Positions 1 through 33,201 of a DNA stretch of 64,000 nt are shown piece by piece. Source of the stretch: Perca fluviatilis. Taxonomy: Eukaryota; Chordata; Actinopteri; Perciformes; Percidae. The stretch spans positions 9,210,050-9,274,049 of the forward strand of contig NC_053119.1 of the NCBI RefSeq assembly GCF_010015445.1, given 5' to 3'. The notes under the pieces were generated by a model, which searched no databases, was not told the origin of the DNA, and was given only the letters and a program-made list of their open reading frames with translations. The first letter of the stretch is position 1. Each line of letters begins with the position of its first letter. Both the position numbers and the translations under genes were made by a program.

Positions 1-563
1 GGAAGACACATTCTCTTTTTGTGCAGCTGGGTATTTACTGATGCAGCCTAAATGTTCAGCTGCAGGGTATAACAGCAGCACGCTGCGGTTACAAAGAGCC
101 AAACTAGGTGCCACATAAAAAAGAACAGGAAGCTGTTATTTCAGCCAAAGATCATGCTTTATAAAATACTTTTAGCATTGCACTCCCCTTAAAAACAAAA
201 AGAGTAGGTGCACTCAGGGTTTTGTTTTCACATTGTTTTTGTTTGCTCTAGCACGCATATCTGCTCTGCAAGTCACATATCCTGGGCTCTCTTTTGGAAA
301 AGAAGCACAAACCAAAAGGGAGAAATGTATATTTGTATATATTTTGGTTTAATGATGGTGTCCCGCCCCTAGTTTTGCATTAATTCAGCGGGAATAATGT
401 TCCGGTTAACCGTCTTATGTAGATGAAGACCTGCCAGATGCTACTATTAACAATACATTTAAAAAACACGTTGACATTCTTTTTGACTACAAAAATGGAT
501 CACTAAATGTGATTTCAGTTAATCAGGTACCTCTGTTAACAGCTTTGTGTGTCTCACTCTCAG

Positions 564-20387
<19,824 letters not shown>

Positions 20388-21030
20388 AGGCAGAGGCCTC
20401 GCTCCAACGCCGGCCAGCCGACTCTACTGGTCTCTACTTTCCTCTCTCTGCTTCTTCTTCTTCCTACTCTTCACTGGAAGCTATTGAGCACACGGCGAAC
20501 CTCGCTCGCTCTCTCATGTTGCACTTTCGGGAAGATTTTTCCATGAGCTGAGGGCATGATGTGGATAACCTTAAGTGTAATGCTTCCACTTTTTAGAAGA
20601 CGGGACTTTTCCCTTAGTGGACGAAGGTGGGGGTTTCGAAGGGTCTTGGTGGGGGTCTGAGATCACCTACCTCCACCAGGAAGCGTGGACAGGACAGAAA
20701 CGGACCACTTGAAGCTGTCAGACTGAACAGGTCCATACCGCCGAGGCCCTTTTTGGAAACACTGTTCATCGGCTATTTCTATTTCCACTTCCTCTATCTT
20801 TCACAAAATCATGTCGCTCAATATATAAATGTTTACAAAATTGAGGACTGGAGTGGAGAATTTTTTTCAGGAGGAAATTTATACCGATCAATGTGAAAAC
20901 CTTTTAGATTCCTATATTTTCGGCTGCAGAAACTGGAGGTTGTGACTTTGTACAAAAAAACGTTTCTGGCCCCTAGTGCCACATCAGAGTGTACATTTGT
21001 TTGTTATTAATAAATGGAGCATGTGCTAGT
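20388..21030 (+). other. Probable copine 3' UTR with polyadenylation signal
   Basis: The sequence after the copine stop codon is non-coding in all convincing frames. A canonical AATAAA lies at 21009-21014, about 620 bases after the stop, and is the nearest such signal. The true cleavage site is not visible and a longer UTR is possible. A strong donor-like sequence (CGG|GTAAGC, GT at 20373-20374) just before the stop could divert some transcripts. Confidence 0.45.
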
Positions 21031-21779
21031 TTAAGAGAAGCATGCACTGTTGTCCTGCACTCAGGGCTTTGTCCCTCCCACACAAACCCCTTCCTCACCA
21101 CCTCACAACCACTGCCATGTTCCATTACGAACAAACCCATCACCCACCTGAAATCTTCCCACGCTCCTACCTTCTGCTCCGTCCACCTGCCTTGACTCAA
21201 AAGGAAGCTGTGCTCCCTGGGAGTCTGGTCAAATCAAATGCAGCAGGGACTTTAACCAGCCTTACTTTTTCGTCAGAAAACATTTACAGGCACCGTGTCC
21301 ACCATGGGTTCTGGAAATGTGGATCTCCAAGCCCAGAAGTCAAAAACACACATCTCACTACCGAACCTGACTGTGTATTACGTTTTACGAGTCTTCTCAT
21401 TTTAATAGAACAACATTCGTCAGAAGCATTTTTTGTTTTGTTTTACGTCTCTCTACCTCTCACTTTGTTTAGAATTGGCGAAAAAAAAAAGGTTGTTTAA
21501 ATAACAAAGTGTTGGTGTGTCAGTCTGTCGAGTTCACAGTTTTACCTTTCTCACATTTACCTTTCTTCATAAAATATGTGCCAAATTGTAGGTTGAGAAT
21601 TATAGCACTTTGGTAGCTATCAGATCAGGTTACTCACACCTTTGTGTTAGCAACACACTGTGAATATGTGCACAGAAAACAGTTAACCAACACACCAAAA
21701 TGCAAAGATGCTTTTATTTTCCCAGCTATTCATTTGGATCAAAGAAGTGACTCAGTGTGTTTAGATGCAGTTTAAAAAA

Positions 21780-22715
21780 TAAGGCAATACCCCGATTTCT
21801 CAAACGCCATGTAAACACCTCACCCCGGTTAAAATCGGAGTTCTCATAACCCGGTTAACAAAGGTAGAGAACTCCTTCAGTAACCGGGGTATTCCTTCAT
21901 GTACCGTATACACCTTAACCGGGCTATGATTGGTTTTAGCGTCTGCGCGGGCTTCAACTGCCCCTCCCCACTCCGCTGGAGTGCTTTTTGACATAATTCG
22001 TCAGCGCGCTGTGAGCATGGATGTATTAAGAGAACGGCTGCGAGTCGTAGTCATTGCTATGACACCATACAACAAAACGGCATTGCCATAATCATTGGGC
22101 CATCGGCAGCAAAGAATTTCAGTATTTGTGATGGTAGTTTTGTAAAGTAGATTAGAATTGTATTCTAAAGTACAGTTGCTGATATTTTAATTTGAAAAGT
22201 CTGTGTAGTGCATCCATGTCTCGTTTGGAAACTACTGTATACCGTCTAAGATGTGTTGGCTGCTGAACAGACGTGTATAGTCCAGGTGCCAGAAAGTAAA
22301 AATCCTGCCATGTTTTTGGATCTGCCTCTACATCTAGAACAGGTGTTTTCACTAACGAGCTCATCTACCTGGTAGAGGAGCTGGTTTAGTGATGGTTGGG
22401 ACAGCTGCTGGACAGGATTTCTACTTTCTGGCACCTGGACTATACACCTCTGGCTGTCCTACGCTATGACAAGAGTGTGTAATGAAACATGAAGTTGTTC
22501 AATTTGACTAATTTAGTGATCGGTTTGTGTAATTTTGACATAGGTCAACTGGTAGAAAAAGCCAGTTGTGCGTTGGCAGAGCACCACCTACTGTACCAGA
22601 GGTAGAGTTACTCCTGTCATTCTTCCTATTCTTCCCCGCTCTTGTATACGGGGAGAACTGGCATAACCCGAAGATCATACCCCGGTTAGTGCTGTGCATG
22701 TAAACGCACTGACAG
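21780..22715. mobile_element. Probable DNA-transposon remnant with internal inverted repeat
   Basis: The two ends share short complementary pieces: CATGTAAACACC and CCCCGGTTA near the left, ACCCCGGTTAG and GCATGTAAACGC near the right. Inside lies a 42-base inverted repeat (22268-22309 and 22411-22452) with a 101-base spacer. Exact boundaries and any target duplication are not clear. No transposase frame survives. Confidence 0.5.
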
Positions 22716-22800
22716 TGAGCACATTTTGTAGTTCCATGTTGAATAACAATATTGTAACTAAAAGCCTGTAATAATCAGTAATACCTAAGGTTTATAATAG

Positions 22801-23120
22801 AATGTGACCAGTTTTATCGCAAACCACTAATTAGCTTATAACGCTAGTCGTCGGGGCACGGGTAAAGTAAAAAGAAATCGCTATACACGTATACAGCAAG
22901 GCACCATCTTGGGAAAACAGTCACGACCAGTCGAATGACGAACACTGTGCTTGAGCTATGTTACTGGTTACTGGTTGCACGGCATTCGTGTAACCAGTGT
23001 ACATGTAGGGACCCTCATTATGCTACCGTGGAAGTGTGATGCTATTTTGAGCCTTGTTAGTGGTATAGACGACTAGCATTATAAGCTAATTAGCGGTTTG
23101 CAATAGAACTGGTCACTTTC
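22801..23120. repeat. Fold-back repeat with 54-base arms
   Basis: The arms at 22801-22854 and 23067-23120 are inverted copies with a handful of mismatches. Both contain the core AATTAGCTTATAA, followed in the left arm by CGCTAGTCGTC (ATGCTAGTCGTC in the right). The arrangement resembles a MITE or fold-back element. No target-site duplication was identified. Confidence 0.7.
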
Positions 23121-23949
23121 GATTAGCATGAAAACATATCCCAGAGAACGGTCGACTCAGTTCCCACGAGTGTTATTAAGCCCTAGGTTCATATTGCGCC
23201 GGAATTGTCCTTTAAAGGAACAGTCACCAGAAAAAAAAAACCCAATGTTTTCAGTATCAAACTCTCACCTCCTGAAGGCTTGAAACGTGGCTCTGAATAC
23301 TTCGGGGATGACAGCAGCTGTTCTCAGCTTAGATTCACAACACTTGGATGGATTTGAACATTGGCTCACCCCCCTTTTTGGATCAGTTTCTTGGTGTTGT
23401 AGTCATTGATAGCTTTTTCCCCAGATGGAATAAACAACTGAGCCCTTCAGAGTTTTGTTGATGGGATAAAGAATGTGGCAGAGCCTTAAAAAAAATTACC
23501 TCTACAATTGGCAAAATACATGGATGAAATCGACGCAGCTGTACAGGTTGTTGTAAGTCGACTTTCATCATATTTGATTGATGAATGTGTGACAAAGGTT
23601 AAAGGCCTCAATCAGCCTCTTAGTATATGCAATGAGGTCCAACAAGAACACAACTTTCATTTTAAATTTGAACTATTTTGGGATATATTTTCAAAGATTT
23701 CTTTTTGTTTTTTGTTTTGTCTATGCTCTTTTCACTGGTTTGAAGTAGCTCATTTGGGAAAACGTAATGTCACATACTTCCATCTACCAATCCCAGTTTA
23801 GCAACATTTGAATCAAAATGTGATGAGAGTTCTGTTGTTGTTTATTTTAAACCACACAGTCCTGATGAGGCAGATTGGCTGAGTTTTTTGATTGTTCAAT
23901 TGAATGATGAAGTGAAAACAAAATTGGCAATGTAATCGGATTATCTGGT

Positions 23950-24560
23950 TAATAGTAGTCTTGCATTGCCAGACCTATCTCTCTGCTGTGGAGTACGATC
24001 TGGCTACTCCACACATACATTCTAGGATAGGAGGAAAAAACGCTCTGGGTTGTTTTCTTTCTTTAAACCAATCACAATCGTCTTGGGCGGTGCTAAGCTC
24101 CGGACGCAGCGACGGTGGCTTTGCAAAATAGTCTCAGGAAGGAACTTTTTTTGGCGGAAGATTTGCACCCCGCAGAAGAAAACGGCACATACAATATTTA
24201 ATGAAGTTAACTGTAACGTTAACCGTAACATGAGCTTTTTAAATTAGCTAGATACATGGTTAAAGGTAATCCCTGCCAATCGGTCCCAAAACGTCCAAGT
24301 TAGAGAGTAAATGCTGTAAACATATTCCTTGTAAATCTTTACAATCATTCCTGGAAAGAACCATGCAGGCCTGCTTTGTTGCACAATCCAAATTCCTTAT
24401 TAAAACTTGCCATTTTTAGCGTGTAGCTCGCTAGCTAGAAGTTTGTTGTTTCCCAAAGAGAACGGAGTCAGACAATGACAACACATAGAGAGCGGAAGGT
24501 GAGGGACATCCTCATGTCAGGCGATAATTCTGGAAATGTACGTTGATCCAGACTAGGTCA
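23950..24560. repeat. Dispersed fish repeat (boundaries approximate)
   Basis: It begins near AGTCTTGCATTGCCAGACC, contains ACCAATCACAATCGTCTTGG, and ends near TTGATCCAGACTAGG. I recall this arrangement as a common interspersed repeat of spiny-rayed fish, but no second copy lies in this window to confirm it. No coding frame is convincing. Confidence 0.4.
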
Positions 24561-27417
24561 ATAGCAACCCAGTTTCATGACGGAAAAAAAATATAGAAAT
24601 TTCAAATCTATTCAGTAGCATAATCCACTTCTTCTCTCTGTCATCCAAGCAGTATTCTCATATTAATATGACGAAACACTGCTTCCGTTTGTTGATAGCA
24701 TGGTTAGCTGTTTAAATCTGTGGAGTCCAAGGTTGTACATCTTCATATGGATGATTTTTAACCATCCATTGTAGCTGTTGTGAATCCAAGCTATCCAGAG
24801 CTGCTGTGCTTTGCAAAAGAGCAAGCTACAAACTTTCCAGAGCCTACAGGACAGGTGGTGAGTATTTGATAGAAAATCCTAGTTGTTCGGGGTGAGAGTG
24901 TTACTTTGAAAATGGGAAAATGCTCAAACCCAAAACAGACACATTGCACTTTCACTTTTAGCCTAGTTTCAGAGTAAAACTCAAATGCAACCTTGCTGTT
25001 TTGCCCATTAATGTGTACATGAAAACTTTCCAGTGTGATTTTAAGCAAAGCACAAACCATTTCCTATCAGAAAAGCTACAGCCACCGTATCCAGAGGCCC
25101 TTTTGAACTTGTGTAAATGTGTGAAGAACAGCGTTTATACATTTGTCTCTGTGTACTACAAACTATAGATCCTATCAGTACTCTTTAGGGCCCTATTCAG
25201 TCAAGGAACCAATGTAAGAGAAGGTTTACAAATTTTTTCTAAACTTACGCCTCAAAATCATCTTATACAGTACTTCTTGGCTGATGATGCTTAATTCTGT
25301 GCTGTCTACTTATAAACTGCTTGTTAAACATTTTCTTAGACATTTATACACTATACAAATGTTTGCCTTTTTTGTGTTTCGGTCAATATACTGTATATGT
25401 AATGCTGCTTCTTTACTGCTGATATAAGTATTACATTTTATACTGAGGCCTGTAATCATATTTAAATCATGACTAACAGGCCTTATTCATGTTTATACAT
25501 AAGTTATTCATATTTAAATCATGAATGACAGGCCTGTATTTTTTTATAAGCAAATGGTTAGATAATAGTGGTTCATGTGTGCAAGATGTTTAAAAGTAGA
25601 CTTGGTGATCAAGTATACTCCGTAGCAACATTTTTCTGCCAAATTGGACATATTGTTAAGTGTAGCATCTCATTGTTAGCCGAGACTCGTTCCTGAACAG
25701 CTAGTCATTCAGTTTGACTGAATAGGGTTCCTCAGTGTTGGGACAGGTGGTCTGGTAGATTTTGTACTCTTCTCTATTGTTGTTTTACTGCGGGGATGTA
25801 CGACAGCGGGGATGTCGAATTGCACAATGTAGCACATAGTCTCAAGTCTGGTATTGGACTGGAACAACACCAGACTGAACCAGATCAGATCAGGCCAGAA
25901 CAGTCTTTTTATATGTATATATTTATTCTGTATATAGTGTATGTCTGTTGTCTGGAGAGTTGACTTGCAGCAAACTGCCAGGACTCTTGTGACTCTTCTC
26001 CTGAAACCCAAGGCAGGGCCTTTCATTTATTTATCACGACACAATGTCAATTTCATCTTACACCCACGCTCTCGTATACACTGTACATCCAGTACATGTA
26101 TTTGTATATGAAACATGCATGACACTTGCATAACAAGGCCAGGGTTGAGTGAAGATTACGTTTTTTTTTGCTTGTTTTCTCAGAGAAACAGTGGTTTACG
26201 AGACGTGATATTTATCGCAGAATTAACAACTTTTGAAAGCAGAGTTTCTCAACCTTTTCCTGTCCTGTGACCACAGTTTTAGGTCCAGGATGTCAAGCTG
26301 TTATGGGAATTTGTGAATGGCATAAACAGTATTCTGTTTCAAGAACTTGGCTGCAGCTCCACATGGATTATTTCGAAACTAAAATGCAAAAATCTCTTCC
26401 CCGGCTGTGCAATCTCCTCAATTTCTAATTTTGATAATAGAACATGTTCAGAACATTTAAATCCCCAGACAATCATAGATGAGCCAGATTTTTTGTACAA
26501 AGTGCACCATGAGAAAATAGTAGAAATACTCGTCTCAAACTGTTAAGAGATCCTAGACTACTAGCCAAAAACATTTGGCACACCGCTCTTGGGTCATGGC
26601 CAAAATCAAGCAAATGTGAACAAAAAACACAACATCCTTATCTTAGATAATGATGATAAACAGTATTGAAACCAATTGGCCATTCGCTAAGCTTCGGACA
26701 CTTCTCAAACCTTCTCTTTTCTACCTGATAAGTGTTGATTTTGCCAGCTGAAATGACAATTTCTAGCTAGCAGCTATCGTCAGCTGTCGGTTTTGAATTA
26801 GCTGCTGCTGTAGCTAGCGAATTAAGCTTAACGTTAGCTTGATGAGGTTTTTTAGAAAGCCGGCTCCAGCCAACCTTTTAATGTTTACAGCTGACTTGAT
26901 TTTAAACAAGAATCTTGTAAAATGGGTCTTACGTATGCACTTGATTGCTGACATCCATGATGCTCAAAGACTAAAGCTAATAGGTCGCAGGCAAAAAATT
27001 TGCATCCTCTCCAGTTGATGTTCCAAGTAGCTGACATGGAAATGAAGAAACGTAAAAAGTATTTGTCTTGTATTGCAGTGTAGAGCTAGTTAATGCTAAT
27101 GGATATGAAAAAGAAAGGATAAGACTGTTATGTCATTCTAACATAACCCTGTTTTGCTGCTGTTGCAGTTGCTGGACTGTAGTCTAATTGTAACCCCAAA
27201 ACCTAATTTAGTTGGTAATGATGTTGTCTACACTGTATAAGTAAAGCTCTGTTGATACTGTAACTTCGAAGCTGGTTAACTGGACTAGTTAATGATTGAA
27301 GCTCAGATAAATGAACCATTTTCACATTTCGTACACTTTTGGTCCTGTTTTTGGTTTTGGAAAGGCTGAAAAAAAGATAACCCTCCTCCAAACTCTTTAA
27401 AATGTGGAGTATCACTC
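24561..27417. other. Intergenic, no gene recognised
   Basis: AT-rich unique-looking sequence between the copine gene and the next cluster of repeats. Only short chance ORFs occur, with no splice-consistent exon chain, no RNA gene and no strong repeat structure. Confidence 0.5.
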
Positions 27418-27556
27418 TTGGGGCGGCTGAGTCCTACAGCGGTGCGGGTTTGAATCCGACCTGCTGCGTGTCACCCCCCATCTCTCTCCCCCTTTCGTGT
27501 CTATCCACTGTCACTTCATAATAAAGGGAAAACCCCCAAAAAATAATCTAAAAAAA
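27418..27556 (+). mobile_element. tRNA-derived SINE relative, 5'-truncated
   Basis: It has a good B box (GGTTTGAATCCGACC), a pyrimidine-rich body, and a tail AATAAAGGGAAAACCCCC followed by an A-rich stretch. The tail resembles the SINE family at 5742 but the body differs, so it may be a sister subfamily. Confidence 0.6.
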
Positions 27557-27789
27557 AAGTGGCGTATCACTCTTAATACAGCCAGTCTCACACTGCTTCA
27601 ACATGTGGAGAAATCCAAAGCTTGACAGGCCTGAGTTATGGTTGCTAAGCTATTATTTGACAAGGAGGGGATTAACAAAATGTCAATTGATTTTTTTAAA
27701 TTTGACAAAATGTTTTAAACAATAATAAATAGGTCAGTCCCACAAGGGGTTGAGGAACTCTTTCCAGGTGACTACAAAGCTATATCATA

Positions 27790-27850
27790 CTAACTACATA
27801 GATAGATAGACATTTATTGATCCTTTCGGAAATTCATCTTGCACCATACA
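27790..27850. repeat. GATA tract with retroposon-like tail
   Basis: A short (GATA)n tract is followed by CATTTATTGATCCTTTCGG and AAATTCATC. This combination typifies the 3' end of some fish LINE-type retroposons (from memory). Only the tail is visible, with no reverse transcriptase frame nearby. Confidence 0.4.
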
Positions 27851-30800
27851 GCTCATCAAATAGACAGACAACAGACCATAACCAACAGACAACAACAAAA
27901 CCACTGACTACCATATTATTCTATGATGTACAGCGTAGGTATAACAGTATGTAGATCTTTTTCTTTGGTACGCACGGATTATCCCTTAGGACGAGGATAT
28001 GAATGCTGTTAGTACAAGATCCCAGTGGAGTTTAAGTCTAAACATAAAGCGATGTGTTTGTCACGTGCGGCTGCAATGTGTGAAATCCCTGTTCTTCTGA
28101 GGCTGTCAGTGTAGGAGTGGCAATCAAAAGCATTTACTGTGTAGGAGACTACAAGGCAAAGAAAAACAACCACAACAACCCTGGCTACCAGAGTGGACAT
28201 ACAAGCTTTAATGAAGTAGGCTTACACCTCGCTGCCTCCCACCGCTCATCGTTGCATCCATGTCACTTTGCCAAGGCAGTACCGTGTCAGCATGCCAGGC
28301 AATATGAACGCCCACGTAATCTTCACACATACAACATGAAAGTTGTTTACTGTACCTTATAATATTAACAGAGTGGTTTAAATGAATGCTCGTGATGAAT
28401 ATCCTGTTTTATTCTGATGTTTTTTATAGCATGCATTAAGTTTGCATGTGTTGATTTTTTTTTCTAACAGAGACGCATCAGTGGGATTAAAAAAAGAATT
28501 GACCTCTTCTTGTGTTATTTCGGAGTATTTTAGACAACTTTTTGCCTTAAAAATCTCACTGATCAATCTTAGAATTGCGCAATGCCTTCAGATGTTTCTT
28601 TTGAAGACTGATTTTTTTGTTTTCTTCTTTTTTTCGTACGCTCATGCACAGCCACTCATCATCAGACATCATCTCATAACATTGTTCTCTCAGACCCAGT
28701 GTTTGAAGAGGTTTGAATAAGAGGGAGAATGATTGATACAGAGAAAAAAACTGGAATCTCAGCAAAGGGACAGAAACATCCAGCTGAGAATAATGTCCAG
28801 CATCATACAGCCATGTTTAAAGTTACTACAGATCTGTATTTTATCATAAACTGAAACATCCGCCAAAATGTATCAATCCAACTGTTATTTTCCATCAGCC
28901 CTTAAAAGAGTGATTCATGGCTTCTGCATGATGCTTGTGATTACACTAATCAAAAATTATTTGTCCATTGATGCATAATATGTACTTAAAATCAGTGCTT
29001 GAGGTCAGTGATATTGTATGACAGCACAGGTTTTACTGTTCTAATAGGAAATATGAAAGCCACTGAAGATTGATTTAAAATGACTATTTCTGTAAGAATT
29101 GAAAACTTTAAATAAATATTCATATCAAACCTTTTGTTGTTGTTTTTTGGGAGATCACTGGATCCTCAGAATATCACAATACTATAAAAAGAAACTACCG
29201 TAAACTAAAACGGGCCAAAAAAGATATTTGGGTGCCTGTTATAGTGTATTATTAACTTGTTCATCTGTATGGTGGCCTGTTGTAAAACGCAAAAATAAAT
29301 TTTCTCTTGGTAGAGAGGACAGGCGTCTGTCCTGAGGGCTATTTCACAAAACCAAGATAAGGGATTAAGCCGGGTTACCCTGGCTCAATTTAGCCTTGGT
29401 TCGGTTTCACAAAAGCAGAAGCACCTATGTTACCATGGAGATTTATTCTGTACAGCTAGCCTGGTCCCGACGAGGCTAACAGCCAGGATATATTAATCCT
29501 GGGGCCTTTTCTGTTCACTCAGCAGTGCTTTTACCTTATTGTTATCAGCCTGCATTAAAAAACAACAGGGGCATATTGCTGTTCAGCTCTCATTAACGTT
29601 AGCTTGTGTTCGCGCTAACATCTGCCAAAACAGCACAACGTCCATTAAAAGTTAACATTAAACCTGCCCGCTTCTATTTGAAAAAAAAAACTGCAGAAGT
29701 AAACAGACTTACTTGAGATTTGGTGGCTGCAGGTGAACTTGTCGAAGCCATCGCAGGTATGTGGCCATAAATTCATTCCAGGCATCTGTGAGGATGACGG
29801 ACTCACAGTTGAACATTTTTCAGTGCCAATACTTGTTGTTTCAGTGCCAATTTCTATTTTTAATACATCAGTTTACTGTCACTGTTCCAGCTCCATATTC
29901 AGTTAACTACTGTTATTATTTAAAGTTGTGACCATTATTTTTTTATAATTATTCATGTGACATTGTTACTGTTATATTGCTGTATGAAGACTGCTGTTCA
30001 TATTGTTGTTAGAAGTTTGATGAATATATTACAGTAGTTGTTGAGATACTTATAAAAGGCTGATGAAGTTGCCAAATGTGTTTTAAATGAAGTCTGTTAC
30101 TAAGGGCAACATATAAAGTGCTGTGCATGTGTGTTTCTATAGTGGACCAATGCACCTTAAATTATTTTAGTTGATTAATTTTTTTTGTATTCTTTAACGA
30201 CTATAATTTGGGAGGATTGCACAATTTTAAGAACATATCCTAATTGTACAATCCTCCCAAATTACAGACTTAGTTCACTGGACCAGTAACTATCTAGTGT
30301 TGTAGGCCACTCATGTACATTCATGTAACAACAGGGAGAGGACACCCCAATGGTTTTTGACCTTATATTTTGCTGGGGGGAAATAACCGATGAATATACT
30401 CTGTTACATTCATGTTTATAGTGTGCATGGAATTTATCTTTCTTATATCTTGTCTTTCTTTTCTGTGTCCATATATTTGAGGGAGCAAAGCATATAATAT
30501 GTAAGGAAGGAAACAAAAAAAAAAGAAAGCGTGGCAGATAATAGCGGACTGACTGAATGATATATCTAAAAATATACATTTACGAACTACTGCTCTTAAC
30601 TGAAACCATACAATGAGTCACTGTCATTTGCAAAAACGAACAGTTGTACACTTTGCATTAAAAGCGAGCAGTGGTAGTTAATATGACTCAGGAAATGTAT
30701 ATTTTAGCCCATGAGAGAGAGGGAGGAACAGAGTGAAAGAGATATTTATGCATCATATTCTAGCGTTATAGAAAATTGATCTTCATGGTAAATTTCCTGA

Positions 30801-31300
30801 GTAACATTATCTTCTGCTCACTTTTAAGGCAAATAGTACAAGAGTTAATTTGTGCAAATGATTTGTAGCCTAATCCTTGAATGGTATGATTATGACAGTT
30901 TCAATTCAGAGCAGTGGTCAGTTAATGTATATTTTTAGGCTCCATTCGCATTCAGTCAGTCCGCGATCGTCTGCCACGCTGTCTCTCGCCTGTGTTTCTT
31001 TTTATACATATAATGTGTTTCATGTCATCATACTTCCACGAGAAGCTGCTGCTCACTCTGTATAAAGGATGAACAATGCGTATTCTCCATTTTAGCATCA
31101 GTAAATCTGTTATCGACCTTGCGGTCTTTTGAGGAAAGCGTGAACGTGCATCTATCCGAATGACTTCAGCCTGGCTCAACCTAGTCGCTCCTCCTCAGCC
31201 TGGCTTGGCCTTCGTGAAACGCACCAAGCCAGGCTGCACAGATAAGACTAGGTCAAGCTTCTCTTTATCGGTTATCCTGGATTTATAAATTCTGCTTTTG
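27851..31300. other. Intergenic repeat debris, no gene recognised
   Basis: No exon or RNA gene is supported. Stretches near 29330-29480 and 31170-31290 share CCTGGCT-rich motifs and may be the two ends of one old element, but this is weak. A perfect-looking small hairpin at 30205-30263 is listed separately. Confidence 0.4.
30205..30263. repeat. Short near-perfect hairpin
   Basis: Arms at 30205-30226 and 30242-30263 pair over 22 bases with one mismatch and enclose a 15-base loop. Each arm holds AATTTGGGAGGATTG or its complement. Pairing stops abruptly outside the arms, which favours a tiny fold-back element over a microRNA precursor. Confidence 0.75.
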
Positions 31301-31473
31301 TGTGGCCGAGTTTGCTCAGTGGGTAGAGCAGGGGCACATATACTTGGAGGTTTATGCCTCGACGCAGTGGTCCAGGGTTTGAGTCCAACCTGTGAAGATT
31401 TCCTGCATGTCTTCCCCCTTTCTCACCTAGCTGTCCTATCAATTAAAGGCGGAAAGCCCAAAAAAAATAATCT
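31301..31473 (+). mobile_element. tRNA-derived SINE, copy 2
   Basis: Same family as 5742-5926: A box GGGTAGAGCAGG, B box GGGTTTGAGTCCAACC, GTCTTCCCCCTTTCTCACC body, and TAAAGGCGGAAAGCCC then an A-rich tail. It lies in the copine-carboxypeptidase gap. Confidence 0.85.
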
Positions 31474-32978
31474 GTGAAAACAGCCCCCAGGTTGACGATG
31501 CCAGTAAAACCTTTTTAAACAGCGCCAGCACGCTGGAATAGATGTATTTCACACCATTGCACCTTTCAAGTTTGCATCTCAAGATCTAAAACGTTATAAT
31601 GGTGTGACTGGCAGGCTTATTCCAAACACTCCTTCAAATGTGGCTGAGAAATGCAGCCTCTCTTATGCCTGAATTTTGAGGACAAAATCAGTGTTGTCTT
31701 TTGCAGCCTCGGTATATATCTTACTGTCAACCAAATGCCATTAAAGAGACAACAACATGGCTGCGTTCAAAATTGCATACTAAGATACTATTCATACGTA
31801 TGATGTAAAATTGAGTATGAAGTGCGTTCCAACTGCATAGTATGTGGATTTTCTGTACGCGAGAAATGCCAGCATGTATACTACAAATTACAATCCTTGT
31901 ATATTCATTTATCAAAATCTTTAGTATAAGTCCAGTAGTGCACTTCATTAGTTAATGCATTTAGGCTGATTTGAATAACAGGAAGGCCCCCACAAAACAA
32001 CTCTGCCAGGTGAAGCATCATTTGATTACCTCCGGCTGCTGGAGATATCAACAACATGCAGAGAAGTAAACAGATGTCAGTTTTAAAGTGTTTCTTTTTG
32101 GTGAAAACTTTTTATCTACAAAATATCAGTGTTTTAAGAACTAATAAAAAGGGGTCTGTATTTAAACTCACATGGATTTTCTAGTTCATCCAAAGGGTTT
32201 TGGGTTCATGAAGTTTTCACATAACAGCAGTCAGACATTGGTGGAAGTGCCATCATTTACAGAGGTGTCTCATTCATTGAGCCATCTGGAGTTTACGGTT
32301 GAAGGATTCCTCAAAGCCCTTTCACTTTTTACATTATATGACACTGACATTCTTTGTGCGATCACATTTTATGGAATCTCTGCTTCATTATTTAGTACCG
32401 TGTGGAGCGTCAAGAGATTAACGTTTGTGGCTTTTCTAGAACAGAAATAACAAAACATCATGGGACCATCTGCTCCATTGTGCAGGAAATCAGACCTCCA
32501 AAAAGATATGGTTTGTGCACAAAAGCATCTCATGCGAATCTTTTGTTTTGTGTGTCATATTTTGTTTATTCCGTTGTTTGCTGAACTGACCAGCCAGTCA
32601 GAGATGCAGAGGCAATGTTGCGTGTGTGAGTGTAGTAGCCTCCTGTCTTTATGAATTCCCATTCCGACTCTTTAATTTGAGGCATTTCTGCTTTATTATC
32701 TGGCACAGTTGTTGCACGCTTTCAAAATAGCAACAAAACAATCGGTTGATACTGTTGGGACGTGATCTGACATGCTAAACGCGTGGGCTGCAGTGACAGT
32801 GTGCTAATTACGACCAGTAGACTTCTCTCTTCCTAGTTCCAGTCCTGTCCAAGATTTTAATGAGCTCTCATTGCTATCTGCACTGCACTGTTTATCTGCA
32901 TATGACTTTTAACTTCATTTTGAGTTATTATATTATTATGGTTGCCTCCCACTTGAAGCTATAATCAGAAACTTTAAG
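31474..32978. other. Intergenic, no gene recognised
   Basis: No supported exon. Around 31760-31900 the repeated GCATACTA/CATAGTATG words look like the remains of a common fish DNA element, but no ends could be defined. Confidence 0.4.
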
Positions 32979-33002
32979 CACACACACACACACACACACA
33001 CA
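32979..33002 (+). repeat. (CA)12 microsatellite
   Basis: A pure CA run of 24 bases in the copine-carboxypeptidase gap. Confidence 0.97.
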
Positions 33003-33201
33003 AGTTGTTATCCCCAAAATCACAACCAAATTGGACATCTGTTGTATTTGCTGCTAGGGATGCTAAAACTGCATTATGACTTATAGTGTGTCCCAAATCG
33101 CGCACTTCCGTTAGTACACTGCCTTATGTACTTACCGGAAATGACAGTCACAACATCTCAGTCCTCCTCATTCTTCTTCTGTGAAATTTTGAATTGTACC
33201 C

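Noticed and set aside
30205..30263. MicroRNA gene
   Set aside because: The stem is only 22 base pairs with no lower stem, and no known mature sequence is recognised.
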